Shown one piece after another: positions 23,801 through 38,272 of a stretch of DNA of 64,000 nucleotides. The stretch is from positions 10,423,408 through 10,487,407 of the forward strand of contig OZ037771.1 in assembly GCA_964035545.1 (NCBI GenBank), given 5' to 3'. Within the stretch, counting starts at the first letter, position 1, and every line of letters starts with the position of its first letter. The translations under genes were made by a program, and so were the position numbers. This DNA is from Bugula neritina. Taxonomy: Eukaryota > Bryozoa > Gymnolaemata > Cheilostomatida > Bugulidae. Under the pieces are notes generated by a model, which saw nothing but the letters and a program-made list of their open reading frames with translations, was not told the origin of the DNA and searched no databases.

Positions 23801-26800
23801 ATGTTTTATTTTAAGCAGCCGCTAAGTAGTCACGTGTTGCTGTGTGTGGCCTGGTGTCCTCAAAGTTTATCTTGGTGAACATATATGTTGGGAGGGGAAG
23901 GTTAGGTATACACTGTCTACTACTAGTACATCAGTAGGTCGCAGCCGCATTGCTGTGTCGGCATTTGTCTGCTATGCTGGCGTCAGTTTCCTTGATATTA
24001 CATACTTTATTACATACTTCATATTACATGCTAATGGTTTGTAGTGCAACTCATGTGGTCAATGAAAAGGGAATGATGACGCTGCTGTCAGCCACTAATC
24101 AGACTCAAAGAGAGGCTCTAGCTCGCACGCTGCTCACAGTAGAATCTGATTCATTAAATGCTAAGCCAAAGACAGTTTGCAGGCATTTGAAAAATGGAGA
24201 CATGTTGCTGATGAATAGACAGCCTACTCTGCATAGACCTAGTATACAAGCACACAAGGTAACATACATAGACCTAGTATACAAGCCCACAAGGTAACCT
24301 GCATAGACCTAGTATACAAGATAACCTACATAGACCTAGTATACAAGGTAACATACATAGACCTAGTATACAGGTTGCTGTGATAGCAAGTTGTATGTTA
24401 ATTCGCATCCAACTTTGATATTGTGCATTTTAAGCATCCCAATTGGTTTGATCTCTGCAAGCTAAATTATTTATGGGTTGACTCACATGACATTGATTGT
24501 TTACTCAATTATAACTGCACAAGTGATAGTAAATAGGTAGTAAATGATAAGTACAAAGTACACATGTACTAAATAGTAAGTATAGATGTAATAAATAGTA
24601 AGTATATATGTACTGAATAGTTATTATACATTTATTAAATAGTAAGCATGGATGTACTAAATAGTAAGTACACATGTACTAAATAGTAAGTACACATGTA
24701 CTAAATAGTAAGTACACATGTACTAAGTAGTAAGTATATTGACGTTGTAGGCACATGTGCTGCCTGGAGAGAAGACCATTAGACTACACTATGCTAACTG
24801 TAATGCTTACAATGCTGACTTTGATGGGGATGAGATGAATGCACACTTTCCACAAACATTTGTAGGCCAGTCGGAAGCCAGGGAGATTGGTATGATTATC
24901 ATTGGCTGTTGAAGAATCCCTGACACACTTCACTTATGCACTACTAAAGTATTCTTATATATGTTGGTTTTCATTTACATACTCTTTTAAGGTTGGATGC
25001 CTAAACAATTTTGTTTTAAAATAACTGCACTGCATAGCCTAATCACTAATATGGTTTAAAAGTTCAAAGTTTAAACTTTCAAGTCATATCAGTGATTAGG
25101 CTGTGCAGTGCAGCAGCTAACAATAACATGCAATAAAAGTTAGCTATAATTAGTATAAGTTTTATAGTAGCTATAAAGCCAAAGCCGATCGAAAAATTTC
25201 ATTTCCGTGCGATCAGAAATCCCAAATCATTTCAGTACATACTCGCACAAAATTCATTATAAAACAAAATTGTTCAGGCATCCAACCTTAAAACAATATG
25301 TAAATGAAAACTAGCATATATAAGAATATTTTAATACTGCATAAGTGAAGTGTGTCGGGGATTCTTTAATACTTGTTTCTATCCTGGCATAAATATGTAT
25401 GCTATTCAACATGTGACTTGATGGGTGTTACCAATAGTAGTATGTTATATAGTATACTGTTGGTTTTAAACAAAGTATCAATTTAGTTAGTGTCTGCTTT
25501 GAATAATTTATTTTATATTCATATTATTGCTATGACTATCGGGCATTGCCTGTTTCAATTATTTGAGTTACAGCTTTGTTTCTTACAAACTGCAGTCAAC
25601 TCAGATGTTAGCTATATATTCCGACTCCATATGGAGTTGTTACTGCAGTACACCTAGTCTATTCATTTCCCTTGTTTCTCTCTCTCTCTGCTGCTGCTGT
25701 ATAACAGTGGCAACTAGGAATCAGTATCTCGTACCAAAGAATGGGGCACCACTGGCTGGACTCATTCAAGACCATGTTATTGGTGGAGTGACGCTGTGCA
25801 TGCGTGGGCGCTTCTTTACCAGGTAAGTTATTCCTTACCAGGTAAGTTATTCCTTACCAGGTAACTGATTCTCATCACAACACTATCTTCCTTCCATACA
25901 TACATACACGCTGGTTCACAGTAGCTTATACTTTATAGTTTATAGCTATCCTCAGCTCCAGTTGTTTTCTGCTTTTGTTATCAGATACCTGGTCTTCTGA
26001 GTCTCGATAGATCAGTTTCTATAGCCTTATTTTCTTTGTATGTGAAGGGAGGAGTACCAGCAACTTGTATTCAGCGGTCTGGTGGACCAGCAGACGAGAG
26101 TCAAACTTCTGCCCCCTGCAGTAGTTAAGCCAGTCCAATTGTGGACAGGCAAGCAGGTTTGTTCTAGAGTATTATATACGCTGTGTTATACATCATCAAT
26201 ATGTGTGTTCTAGAGTATTGTATATGCTGTGTTATACATCATCAATATGTGTGTTCTAGAGTATTGTACACGCTGTATTATACATCATCAATATGTGTGT
26301 TCTAGAGTATTGTATACGCTGCATTATACATCATTAATATGTGTATTCTAGAGTATTGTATACACTGTATTATACATCATCAATATGTGTATTCTAGAGT
26401 ATTGTACATGCTGCATTATACATCATCAAGCAATTGAAAAAGCTGTAGATGATTTTCTTGCAGCCACCCGAAGTTTTGACGGGAAAGTTCAATTCAGTCT
26501 ATGCATTTTACTATGTTACTTCATTGAAAAACAACAAAGTGAATATGTATGCATTAGTGAAGACCAACTACAGTAAAAACCTGAAGTTGTTTACTTGCTA
26601 ATGGCTAGTGTTGTGTGCATACCAGTTTCTGTCAGCGTACCTGGTGACCTATTGTATTTGTAGGTCATCTCCTCAGTTCTAAGAAACCTGCTGCCTGGAG
26701 ATAACGAAGACCATTACATCACTCTCACCGGACGCTCTAAAATTGGAGAAAAGGTGAGCTGGAATCGCTCATCTTTATCTGTACATTTGAGTTTCAAGAA

Positions 26801-29800
26801 CTTCCACTTGTTCTAAAGTTGTTAGCCTAAGAGAGTTTATAGAAACTACTTATTGTTTTTGACTAATATTTTGTTGCAATTATTTGTGAAAAAGTGGTAA
26901 ATAATACATAATCAATTTGGTTATCAGCAAATAGAATTCTTGAGGTTTTTTTTTGAATAAAATTTAAAAACTCAGTTTGTTGTGCTAAGTAATTTCATGT
27001 GGGGAGCCCTGCAGCTTAACATCTCATCTGCATGTCTTTCAACTCATGTATAATATCGTCATTACAGAGTTGGATGAATAGTCCTGCGACTGGTGCTTCT
27101 ATACCTTTGATGGGCGAAGAGACGGTGGTGTTCCGCCAGGGACACCTCGTGCAGGGTGTGCTGGATAAGAACCACTACGGGGCTTCCATGAATGGCTTGG
27201 TGCACTCTTGTTATGAGGTGAGTTGTACTCTCTCACTCAACACTATATACTCTCACAGCACTATAATATACTCTCACACTCAGCACTATATACTCTCACA
27301 ACACTATAATATACTCTCACACTCAACACTATAATATACTCTCACACTCAACACTATATACTCTCACAACACTATAATATACTCTCACAACACTATAATA
27401 TACTCTCACAGCACTATAATATACTCTCACAGCACTATAATATACTCTCACACTCAACACTATAATATACTCTCACACTCAACACTATATACTCTCACAG
27501 CACTATAATATACTCTCACAGCACTATAATATACTCTCACACTCAACACTATAATATACTCTCACAACACTATATACTCTCACAACACTATAATATACTC
27601 TCACGCTCAACGCACTCAACACTCTAGACTCCTAGACTGTCGTATAATACTAAGCACTCTCTACTATGTTATTGTAGTTGTATGGCGGCAAAGTTTCTAG
27701 CCAGCTGCTAACCAGTCTTGCCCGATTATTTACTACGTTTCTGAAGAGCCGAGGCTTCACGATTGGAGTGCAGGACATACTCTGCTTACCTCAGGTTACT
27801 CTTCTATTTATAATCATGTCACTTTGCAAAGTAGGCGCTCTCTTGTGGTGAAGGTAATAACAAGTAGATAGGTGGGAAAACTAGCAAGTCTTACTCATGA
27901 GTGCTAGGTGTAGCCTCAATTCCTCAGAACTGGCATGAGTCATGTCAGGAATTTTATCTGACCGTGCTTACTATCTTGATATTTAGCACATACTATCTTG
28001 ATATTTAGTACTTACTATCTTGGTATTTAGTACTTACTATCTTGATATTTAGTGCTTACTATCTTGATATTTAGTGCTTACTATCTTGATATTTAGTGCT
28101 TACTATCTTGGTATTTAGTACATACTATCTTGATATTTAGTGCTTACTATCTTGGTATTTAGTACTTACTATCTTGGTATTTAGTACATACTATCTTGGT
28201 ATTTAGTGCTTACTATCTTGGTATTTAGTGCTTACTATCTTGATATTTAGTACTTACTATCTTGATATTTAGTGCTTACTATCTTGATATTTAGTGCTTA
28301 CTATCTTGGTATTTTGTGCTTACTATCTTGATATTTAGTACTTACTATCCTGGTATTTAGTACTTACTATCTTGGTATTTAGTACTTACTATCTTGGTAT
28401 TTAGTGCTTACTGTCCTGATATTTAGTGCTTACTGTCTTGGTATTTATTAATCAAAACTATTCTATTCTCAAAAATTGCCCTAAAATGAGAGTTTCATGA
28501 AGTTAAAATGTGTGGCAGTATAGAAGGTGGATCAGGAAGTTAACGCTGTTGCAAATTGTTGAAGTCAGCAGGTAGTTGACAGCACACTTTGTGTTATCTA
28601 AAAAAAGTTGTATAAGTTTGTGTGCGTAGGCGGACGACAAGAGAGGGGACATAATGAAAAGCGGGTCCCAGCAGGCGTGCAGCGCTGTTGCTGAGGCGTT
28701 GAGTGTTGAAAAAGAAGATGAAGAATTTGACAGTGAAATGCTGACTCGCACGTACATGGCCGCTCAGTTTGATGGCGATGATACGAGAATGAAACTAATT
28801 GACTTGCATATGAAGCAGATATCCGACAGCATTCAGAATGACATCACCAAGTATGTAATTTCCTGTTTTGTTTTCATTTTCGAAGTCACATCCGACTATA
28901 TAGTAATACTGTGTATATTTAGTAATACTGTGTATATATAGTAATACTGTGTATGTATAGTAATACTATGTATATATAGTAATACTATGTATATATAGTA
29001 ATACTGTGTATGTATAGTAATACTGTGTATGTATAGTAATACTGTGTATGTATAGTAATACTGTATATATTATAGTAATACTGTGTATATATAGTAATAC
29101 TGTGTATATTTAGTAATACTGCGTATATATAGTAATACTGTGTACATATAGTAATACTGTATATATATAGTAATACTATGTATATATAGTAATACTATGT
29201 ATATATAGTAATACTATGTATATATAGTAATACTGTGTATATATTATAGTAATACTGTGTATGTATAGTAATACTGTGTATATATAGTAATACTGTGTAT
29301 ATATAGTAATACTATGTATATATAGTAATACTGTGTATATATAGTAATACTGTGTATATATATAGTAATACTGTGTATGTATAGTAATACTGTATATATA
29401 TAGTAATACTATGTATATATAGTAATACTATGTATATATAGTAATACTGTGTATATATAGTAATACTGTGTATATATAGTAATACTGTGTATATATAGTA
29501 ATACTATGTATATATAGTAATACTATGTAATATGTATATATGATGATGGACCTGTTATAGAGCCATCATGCCCCATGGACTGCTCAAGAAGTTCCCTGAT
29601 AACAACCTGCAGTTGATGGTGGTGGCTGGTGCTAAGGGTTCGACTGTCAACTGCATGCAGATCTCTTGCCTCCTTGGCCAAATTGAATTGGAAGGTATTT
29701 CAACTTCCGGTTTGTGTGTCTGTCCGTCTGTCTGAATGTCTGTGTACTGCTGGTGTTGTGTCACTTTATAGAGTGCCCTTAGTTATCTGTCTGAACTATA

Positions 29801-32800
29801 TATTAGTAAATCTGACTAGACGTCTATAACATTAAGTAATATGCTTATTTGACATTATTGACATTTTTATTGACATTATGACATTATTTTGTGTATAGAC
29901 ATTACTTAATGTGTATACATTACTTAATGTGTATACATTACTCTGTGTATAGACATTACTTACTGTGTATACATTACTTACTGTGTATACATTACTTACT
30001 GTGTAGACATTACTCAGTATGTAGACATTACTTACTGTGTATAGACATTACTCACTGTGTATACATTACTCTGTGTGTACATTACTCTGTGTATAGACAT
30101 TACTCAGTGTATAGACATTACTTACTGTGTATACATTACTCAGTGTATAGACATTACTTACTGTGTAGACATTACTTAGTGTATAGAAATTACTCAATAT
30201 GTAGATATTACTCTGTGTGTATACACACCTCATCAAGCTGGTATATGGCAACCTGTTTATCTACATTGACCTAGATTGCATACCTACTGATGGGTTTGTA
30301 GGTCGCAGACCACAGCTGACCATGAGTGGGCGGTCCCTGCCTTCATTTAGACCTTATGACATGAGCCCTCAAGCTGGTGGCTTTGTGGATGGCCGGTTTC
30401 TGTCTGGAATAAAACCGCAGGAGTATTTCTTCCATTGCATGGCTGGCCGAGAGGTATGTGGCTGTAGATGCAGTGTTTGCATGTTGGTAGATGATGTTGA
30501 GTTCACCTCCATACACAGAGTTTTAAACTTAAAACCTGGATATATATTAAAACACATGTTTATTTTACTGAATTGATATAAAGCCTATGTTGGGATAAAA
30601 ATATTTAAACTATAAGTTATATAAATAAATTATTTGAATCTCTTTATTTAAGGTTGTATGAGCATAAATAACTGTAAGGGCCTATGCCTTTAAAAGTTTT
30701 TCAAAAAATGCATCGGCCGGGAATTGAACCCGGGCCTCCCGCGTGGCAGGCGAGAATTCTACCACTGAACCACCGATGCTTCATACCATGAGAGGCAAAA
30801 GAGTCAGAGTAGCCAAATGTAGGCCCTGTCACTCTATAATTAATTGCAGCATGTGACAGTGTATAGCTGACAACTACAATTAATCATCTATGCTCTACAT
30901 TAACACACCCTTATTGTAGACTTTAGTGCATAGGTCTTACCTATTACCTATGCTCTAAAGTCTAAACTCTAAAGTCTACATTAAGGGTGTGTTAATGTAG
31001 AGCATAGATGATTAATTGTAGTTGTCAGCTATACACTGTCACATGCTGCAATTAATTATAGAGTGACAGGGCCTACATTTGGCTACTCTGACTCCTTTGC
31101 CTCTCAAGGTATGAAGCATCGGTGGTTCAGTGGTAGAATTCTCGCCTGCCACGCGGGAGGCCCGGGTTCAATTCCCGGCCGATGCATTTTTTGAAAAATT
31201 TTGCTTAACTAGCATTTTAATGATTTACTTGTTTTTATTGCCAGTTTATCATTTAATAATTTCAGTTTGTTTTAAAAATCAAAGTCTTTAACAGTAGTTA
31301 ATGATGAAAATAAATAATTTTGGGACAATTACTATTAGCATTAATTTTAAGTGATTAGATATAGTTATTAGCAAGGAGATGAAGTGACTGTGAGTGTAAC
31401 GTTCACTCTAAATAAGTAAATTTCTTGTTTTACTGTAAAAAAATTAGTTGATGTTTTACAGCAGGCTAGCATAAACTGTATATAAGAACCGAGTAACTTT
31501 GTTGCATAAATATCTGTATGAAACTATGGAAACCCTTATTATACGTTATTCAATTTGTCAACTGAAACACGCAAACAACATAATCGGGTAAAAATTGTAC
31601 AACCCATAGGGTGTTTTGATCATATCAGTACCAACACACCACTGATTACATCATTATTTAGTACTCCATAACTCAAGACTCGAAAAGACTATTTTTTCTT
31701 TCATTTTACGCCGACTAAGAATATTGGACAAAAACAAACTTGTAGAAAACCAGTTTTAAATTGGGCATTTTGGAGTATTTCGTTGAGCTGTTGTAATCAT
31801 GAGTAGAATAACAAGTGAGAGAGGGAGATGGGCATGCATGTACAATCCTCCAAATTTGCCATATAGTTCAAATTATACTCCAATACTAGGATTTGCATGT
31901 TTCTTCATAAGGTTTCAAGCACCATATAGAAACTGGACTGTTGCTGCAAAGTTAAACCCACAAGTCCAAACTTATTTAAAAGAGAAATGGTCTATATTTA
32001 CGGTTTTCAGAATGAATGATGGAGAAAAAGCCTCATGTATTTTAAACATTGAGTTATGAAGTACTAAATGGTGATGTAATCAGTAGTGTGTTGGTACCGA
32101 TATGATCAAACGCCCTATGGGTTGTACAATCTTTACCCGATTAAGTTGTTTGCGCATTTCAGTTGACAAATTGAATAACGTATAAAAAGGGTTTCCGTAG
32201 TTTCATATAGATATTTATGTCACAAAGTTACTTGATTCTTATATACAGTTTATGCTAGCCTGCTGTAAAACATCAACTAATTTTTTTAGTTGCTAATAGC
32301 TGACAACTACAATTAATCATCTATGCTCTACATTAACAAAGTTACTTGGATCTTATATACACTTCACACTTGGATCTTATATACACTTCACATGAGCCTC
32401 CTGTAAACATCAACTAAATGCTGTTTTATAGAAAGTTCCGTTTTGTCGAGTTTGTATTACACTCAGAACTCACAGTCACTAACTAGTCACTAAATAGTCA
32501 CTAAACCTCGTATTCTTTACATAATTTTGATCAAGTTTGGTTACTTTTCATTCTCTAGCACAGCTTAATCATAACTTTGATAAATGTATTAGATTATATT
32601 AATTTTAATTTTATAAATGTTGCTGTATTGTCCCTAATGTTAGTAAGATAAATAATTTATTGGCAAGTAGCATAATAATGTCCTGCGTTCAATACGTTTA
32701 AGTATTTAGAATGTTGTGAAACATTAAATTGAAACTTAATATAAAATCAATTAATATAAGCTAATTAGGCTCTTTGCATATATTTTGAGCATCAAGTAAA

Positions 32801-35800
32801 ACAGGTCTAGAAGATTTTATTTCTCAGTAGGCTAGTCGTGTTTTAAGAGATTTCTTAATATCTTGACAATCTCATCAAACTCCACATTTTATGTACTGCA
32901 GCACAATAATTTCAAGTATTGTATTTGCTAATGTTTCCATACACCTACCTGCCACTAGATTACTATGCCTATTTTTAGAAGGTAGCATTCTTACAACTAT
33001 TATTGATATGCTAGCAGTAATGTGAGGTTAGCTTGTAAAATTTCTTGATATACATTTGGTTAATATTTCAGTGCATTGCTTTAGTGCACTTTATTTTTCT
33101 ATTTTTGGCTTCTGTTGTATTTTCACAGCTGCTGTGCAAAATCAACCAAAGCACCTGTTGAATAATTTTGGCCAATACACTACTGGATGTAATTAAGTGG
33201 GGTTTTATATTAACTGTGAACTGCTACTTACTGCAATTAATTATAGAGTGACAATCTCTAAAAATTCCACTTTGCCTCTTTTTAACTTCTTTTCATGAAG
33301 CATCGGTGGTTCAGTGGTAGAATTCTCGCCTGCCACGCGGGAGGCCCGGGTTCAATTCCCGGCCGATGCATTTTTTTATTTGTAATAAAGTTCAACCTTA
33401 ATATTATTTTATTGCTACCAAGTATAACTTTGATTCACTGCTCAACATATTTGTGATTTGACTTTTAAGCAACATGTATGTTGAACAATTCGGCAGCCAT
33501 CCAATACAAATCAGAGAGTAAATACCAATCGTTGAATACTTTAAAATATTTTTAAAATAAATATATAAAATTGATAGTGTAGATTAGACTTGAATTGAAT
33601 TTCATCGTTAAAACAAAATAAGTTCTAGTGTTTGCTATATACGTGCTTAAGTTCACAGTCACCAACCAGTCACTAACTCCCATTACATTTCATTTATTTT
33701 ACAGTAAATTGAGAAATTTACTTTTTTCGAGTTTGTATTACACTCACAGTCATTAAATCTCATTACTAATGACCAAATCCAATTGCTTGAAATTTGAGGA
33801 TAATAGCAATTGTCTCATAAGTATTCATTTTGATTAATCACTACTGTTGACATTGGTTTTGAAATAAACTCAAAATGACTGGACGAATAACTGGAGTAGA
33901 ACCTTATCAGTTATCAAAAACTTAGTTTTGCAAATTTTTCAAAAAAATGCATCGGCCGGGAATTGAACCCGGGCCTCCCGCGTGGCAGGCGAGAATTCTA
34001 CCACTGAACCACCGATGCTTCTTAGTAGCCTAAGTTCTGGAATAGATTCCACGAATCGCAGTTCTGGTGGACTGTAATTAATGGCAGTTTAAGATGACAG
34101 CCTGCTAGACTTGCAGGTTGACTAGTTTGGCCTTCCTCATGACACACTGCTACAGGCAACAAATGTGTATCTAGTATCTAATAGCCCATGATGGGCTCTG
34201 TCAGTTTAGGGTCATATGGTCCACTTGCTCAAACTTACTGATACTTTGATCGGCGACTGGCCGTGTGGAGATGGTGACAATTTGAATGCATTTGACCAGA
34301 TGTGCATCCATCATCTAGTATACAAGCACAAGTATTGCATTGATACATTGAATTATCAACAACCTACATTGGTGTGACCTACATGATAGAATAAATATAG
34401 TGTGTGTTACTGTGAACAGGGGTTGGTAGATACGGCTGTAAAGACCAGCAGGAGTGGCTATTTGCAAAGATGTCTCATCAAACATTTAGAAGGCATAATG
34501 GTTGAATACGATTCAACTGTTAGAGATTCTGATGGCTCAATTGTACAGGTATGTTGCCATATTCCCTCCTTGTATATCTCCTTCTAGTATATCTCTTTCT
34601 AGTATATCTCCTTCTAGTATATCTCCTCCTAGTATATCTCCTTCTAGTATATCTCCTCCTAGTATATTCCCTCCTAGTATATCTCCTCCTAGTTTATCTC
34701 CTCCTAGTATATCTCCTCCTAGTTTATCTCCTCCTAGTATATCTCCTCCTGGTATATCTCCTCCTAGTATATCTTCTCCTAGTATATCTCCTCCTAGTAT
34801 ATCTCCTCCTAGTATATCTCCTCCTAGTATATCTCCTCCTAGTATATCTCCTTCTAGTATATCTCCTCCTAGTATATCTCCTTCTAGTATATCTCCTCCT
34901 AGTATATCTCCTTCTAGTATATCTCCTCCTAGTATATCTCCTCCTAGTATATCTCCTTCTAGTATATCTCCTCCTAGTATATCTCATCCTAGTTTATCTC
35001 CTCCTAGTATATCTCCTCCTAGTATATCTCCTCCTAGTATATCTCCTCCTAGTATATCTCCTCCTAGTATATCTCCTCCTAGTATATCTCCTCCTAGTAT
35101 ATCTCCTTCTAGTATATCTCCTCCTAGTATATCTCATCCTAGTTTATCTCCTCCTAGTATATCTCCTCCTAGTATATCTCCTCCTAGTATATCTTCTCCT
35201 AGTATATCTCCTCCTAGTATATCTCCTTCTAGTATATCTCCTCCTAGTATATCTCCTTCTAGTATATCTCCTCCTAGTATATCTCCTTCTAGTATATCTC
35301 CTCCTAGTATATCTCCTCCTAGTTTATCTCCTCCTAGTATATCTCCTCCTAGTTTATCTCCTCCTAGTATATCTCCTCCTAGTATATCTCCTCCTAGTAT
35401 ATCTCCTTCTAGTATATCTCCTCCTAGTATATCTCCTTCTAGTATATCTCCTCCTAGTATATCTCCTCCTAGTATATCTCCTTCTAGTATATCTCCTCCT
35501 AGTATATCTCATCCTAGTTTATCTCCTCCTAGTATATCTCCTCCTAGTATATCTCCTCCTAGTATATCTCCTCCTAGTATATCTCCTCCTAGTATATCTC
35601 ATCCTTGTATATCTCCTCCTAGTATATCTCCTCCTAGTATATCTCCTCCTAGTATATCTCCTCCTAGTATATCTCCTCCTAGTATATCTCCACTCAATAA
35701 GTTAGTCGATTGAACTGTTTTAGTTCCAATATGGCGATGATGGACTGAGCGTATTGAAAACCAACATGCTGTCTACGAAGCAGTTTCCTTTTCTAATAGC

Positions 35801-38239
35801 CAATCAAAAGACAGCTGCTAACCAGCATGAAGTTTCAAAGCTTAGGCAATCTCTAGATAAAAAGAAAGCCAGGCGTTGGGACAAAAAGGTAAACTTCTGG
35901 AAAATAAAAATAGGCCAGTAGTGGGGCAGCTACATTGCTCAGTTTGTTAAACTGAAATTACTGTTGGTTACAGCATTCAAGTGGCAAAGAAAGATTGTAT
36001 TTTGTTTTGCTCCAATGGTGGGTTTTCCTGATTATTACATGGTAACTATCTTCATGTCCAGAATTGGTAGCTCTTTGATGATTGTTCCAGCCTGAAGGAG
36101 AAATATCATACTGTTGCAACTTGCAAGCTCAGTATGAGTCTTGCATCCATTTTCAGTCCTAGGATCTGAAAAACATAATATTTCATTCTTAGATCAATAT
36201 TTTCACAGCACATATTAGCTTGTTACTATTTAGTCACTGTCTAGTCACTGTTGACTCAATGTCTAGTCACTGTCTAGTCACTGTTTACTCAATGTCTAGT
36301 CACTGTCTAGTCACTGTTTACTCAATGTCTAGTCACTGTCTGGTCACTGTCTAGTCACTGTCTAGTCACTGTTTACTCAATGTCTAGTCACTGTTTACTC
36401 AATGTCTAGTCACTGTTTACTCAATGTCTGGTCACTATCTAGTCACTGTTTATTCGATGTCTAGTTGCTCTCTAGTCATTGTTTAGTTACTATTCAGTAC
36501 TGTGGCTGCGGTACTCAGAGTCATTGAGAAATCCACAAGTTTGTATTGCTGGCACCCATTTGCTGGTTGTGCCTACAGATAGCCAATTACAAAGAGTTGT
36601 GGGCGGAATTTTCTTCATCTGAAAGAAGATCAGCTTTCCTGAAATACTGTGAAGACCAGCCTGACTCTGTAAAGAGTGCGACTGAGAAAGTTAATGGGAA
36701 ACTGTGCAGGTTAGTGCATCACCACTCTAGAGTTGTAAGGATTCACTTGATTACTAAATGTCAGGATTAGGTGCTATACTCTGGGGAGTGGACACTTATC
36801 TGTAAAACTTTTCTGTAACATTTATTTGCAACACTCATCTCTAACAATCATCTGTAATACTTATCTGTAATACTTATCTGTAACAGTTATAAAACTCTTT
36901 CTTGTTTTTTCTTTTAACTTCAAATCACTTTTCCTTGGTTGCTTGTGTTTTCTATTCTACAAATACAACAGTTGTGATGTATTTGTAGACCCGTGACATC
37001 TAGTACAATAGAAACTGCCTACAGAGGTTTGACTGAAGAGGAGAGAGTAGGTTATGACTTGTATTCCCAGAGGTGTCCAGAACCCACGCTAAGCAGGTAC
37101 CTCCCCAGTAAATACCTCCACTCCATGTCTGAGAAACTGAGGGAGGAGCTGGAACTCTATAAGCTGAGTAATCCTCACCAGGTGAGAGGGAAGGTGTGGT
37201 GGGCGAGACTTCCTCTGAATTAAGGGGGAGACTTCCTGTGAATTGTGGGTAGGCCGACCTGTGAATTGTGGGCGGGTCGACCTGGTGTAGCACGCTGCAT
37301 GTAGCGCGTTGCATGAAGCTCTGGTTACTGACTTGTTTTACTGGAGTTCAGCGTAGCAAGAGATGTAGAGTGTGTATTCTCATATACTGAGAGTTGTGTA
37401 TGTTTGACAGTTACTCACTGATGGAGAAACAGATGTACCTTACGGTAAGATATCAGTAGAACAGTTGGAGGAGTTGATATCATTGTATAGCTGTAGAAGT
37501 CAAGTAGAACCTGGAGATGGAGTGGGTATTCTAGCAGCGCAGGTAATCTCCCCTAATTATACACATCTTTGTACACTGAGAACACAGGCTCTCACCTACT
37601 TGCCTTCACCATTCTGTGTCAATAGACTTTCTATCAACTCTAGTTTCTATACTTACTCAGAGTTCTTGTTTAGAAGACTGTATGCTGCATCTTCACATCA
37701 TATTGTAATACTGTTTGTGTTCACCAGATGGTTTGGTGGGGGATAACTCCTAATATTTTCTTCTTTCTGTAATTGCAGTCAATAGGAGAACCATCCACTC
37801 AGATGACCTTGAACACGTTCCACTTCGCTGGTCGCGGAGACATGAACGTTACTCTGGGGATACCAAGATTACGGGAAATACTGCTAGTAGCCAGTAAAAC
37901 ACCAAAAACTTCCTTTATGGACATCCCGTTCAGGAGCTCTAAACACGCCCGAAAGAGGGCTAGGAATCTGCAACTCAGGCTAAATGCAGTCAAACTATCA
38001 GAGGTGTGGCTAATAATCACTAAAATACATATATATGCACATACATGTGTGTTTGTATGTGTGTGTGTATATATGTGTGTGTATACACGTGTGTGTGCAT
38101 GTGTGTATATATATATATATATATGTGTGTGTATATATATATGCACATGTGTGTTTGTGTGTGTGTGTGTATACATATGTGTGTGTATGTGTGTATATAT
38201 ATGTGTGTGTGTATACACGTGTGTGTGCATGTGTGTATG

Positions 38240-38272
<33 letters not shown>

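Larger units (their letters stand above)
30692..31203. repeat. Large palindrome carrying two divergent tRNA-Gly genes
   Basis: Two arms of about 240 bp (roughly 30692-30930 and 30964-31203) are almost perfect inverted copies around a spacer of about 35 bp. Each arm ends in a complete tRNA-Gly gene plus its T-rich terminator. Arm landmarks are ATTAACACACCCTTATTGTA with TACATTAAGGGTGTGTTAAT, and CTACATTTGGCTACTCTGAC. A third partial copy of the arm core is at 32294-32338, and part of the pre-tRNA flank recurs at 33231-33299. Confidence 0.93.

Noticed and set aside
31799-32059. 86-codon frame in the loop of the foldback element
   Set aside because: Short, no homology I know, inside a repeat in a POLR1A intron; mentioned under findings but not called as a gene.
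34502-35713. Ser/Pro/Ile and Leu/Val/Tyr repeat ORFs of about 400 codons, and an Arg/Tyr/Thr frame on the minus strand
   Set aside because: Read-through of the 15-bp intronic array; the exon before it ends at a good donor (34548) that joins in phase to 35724.
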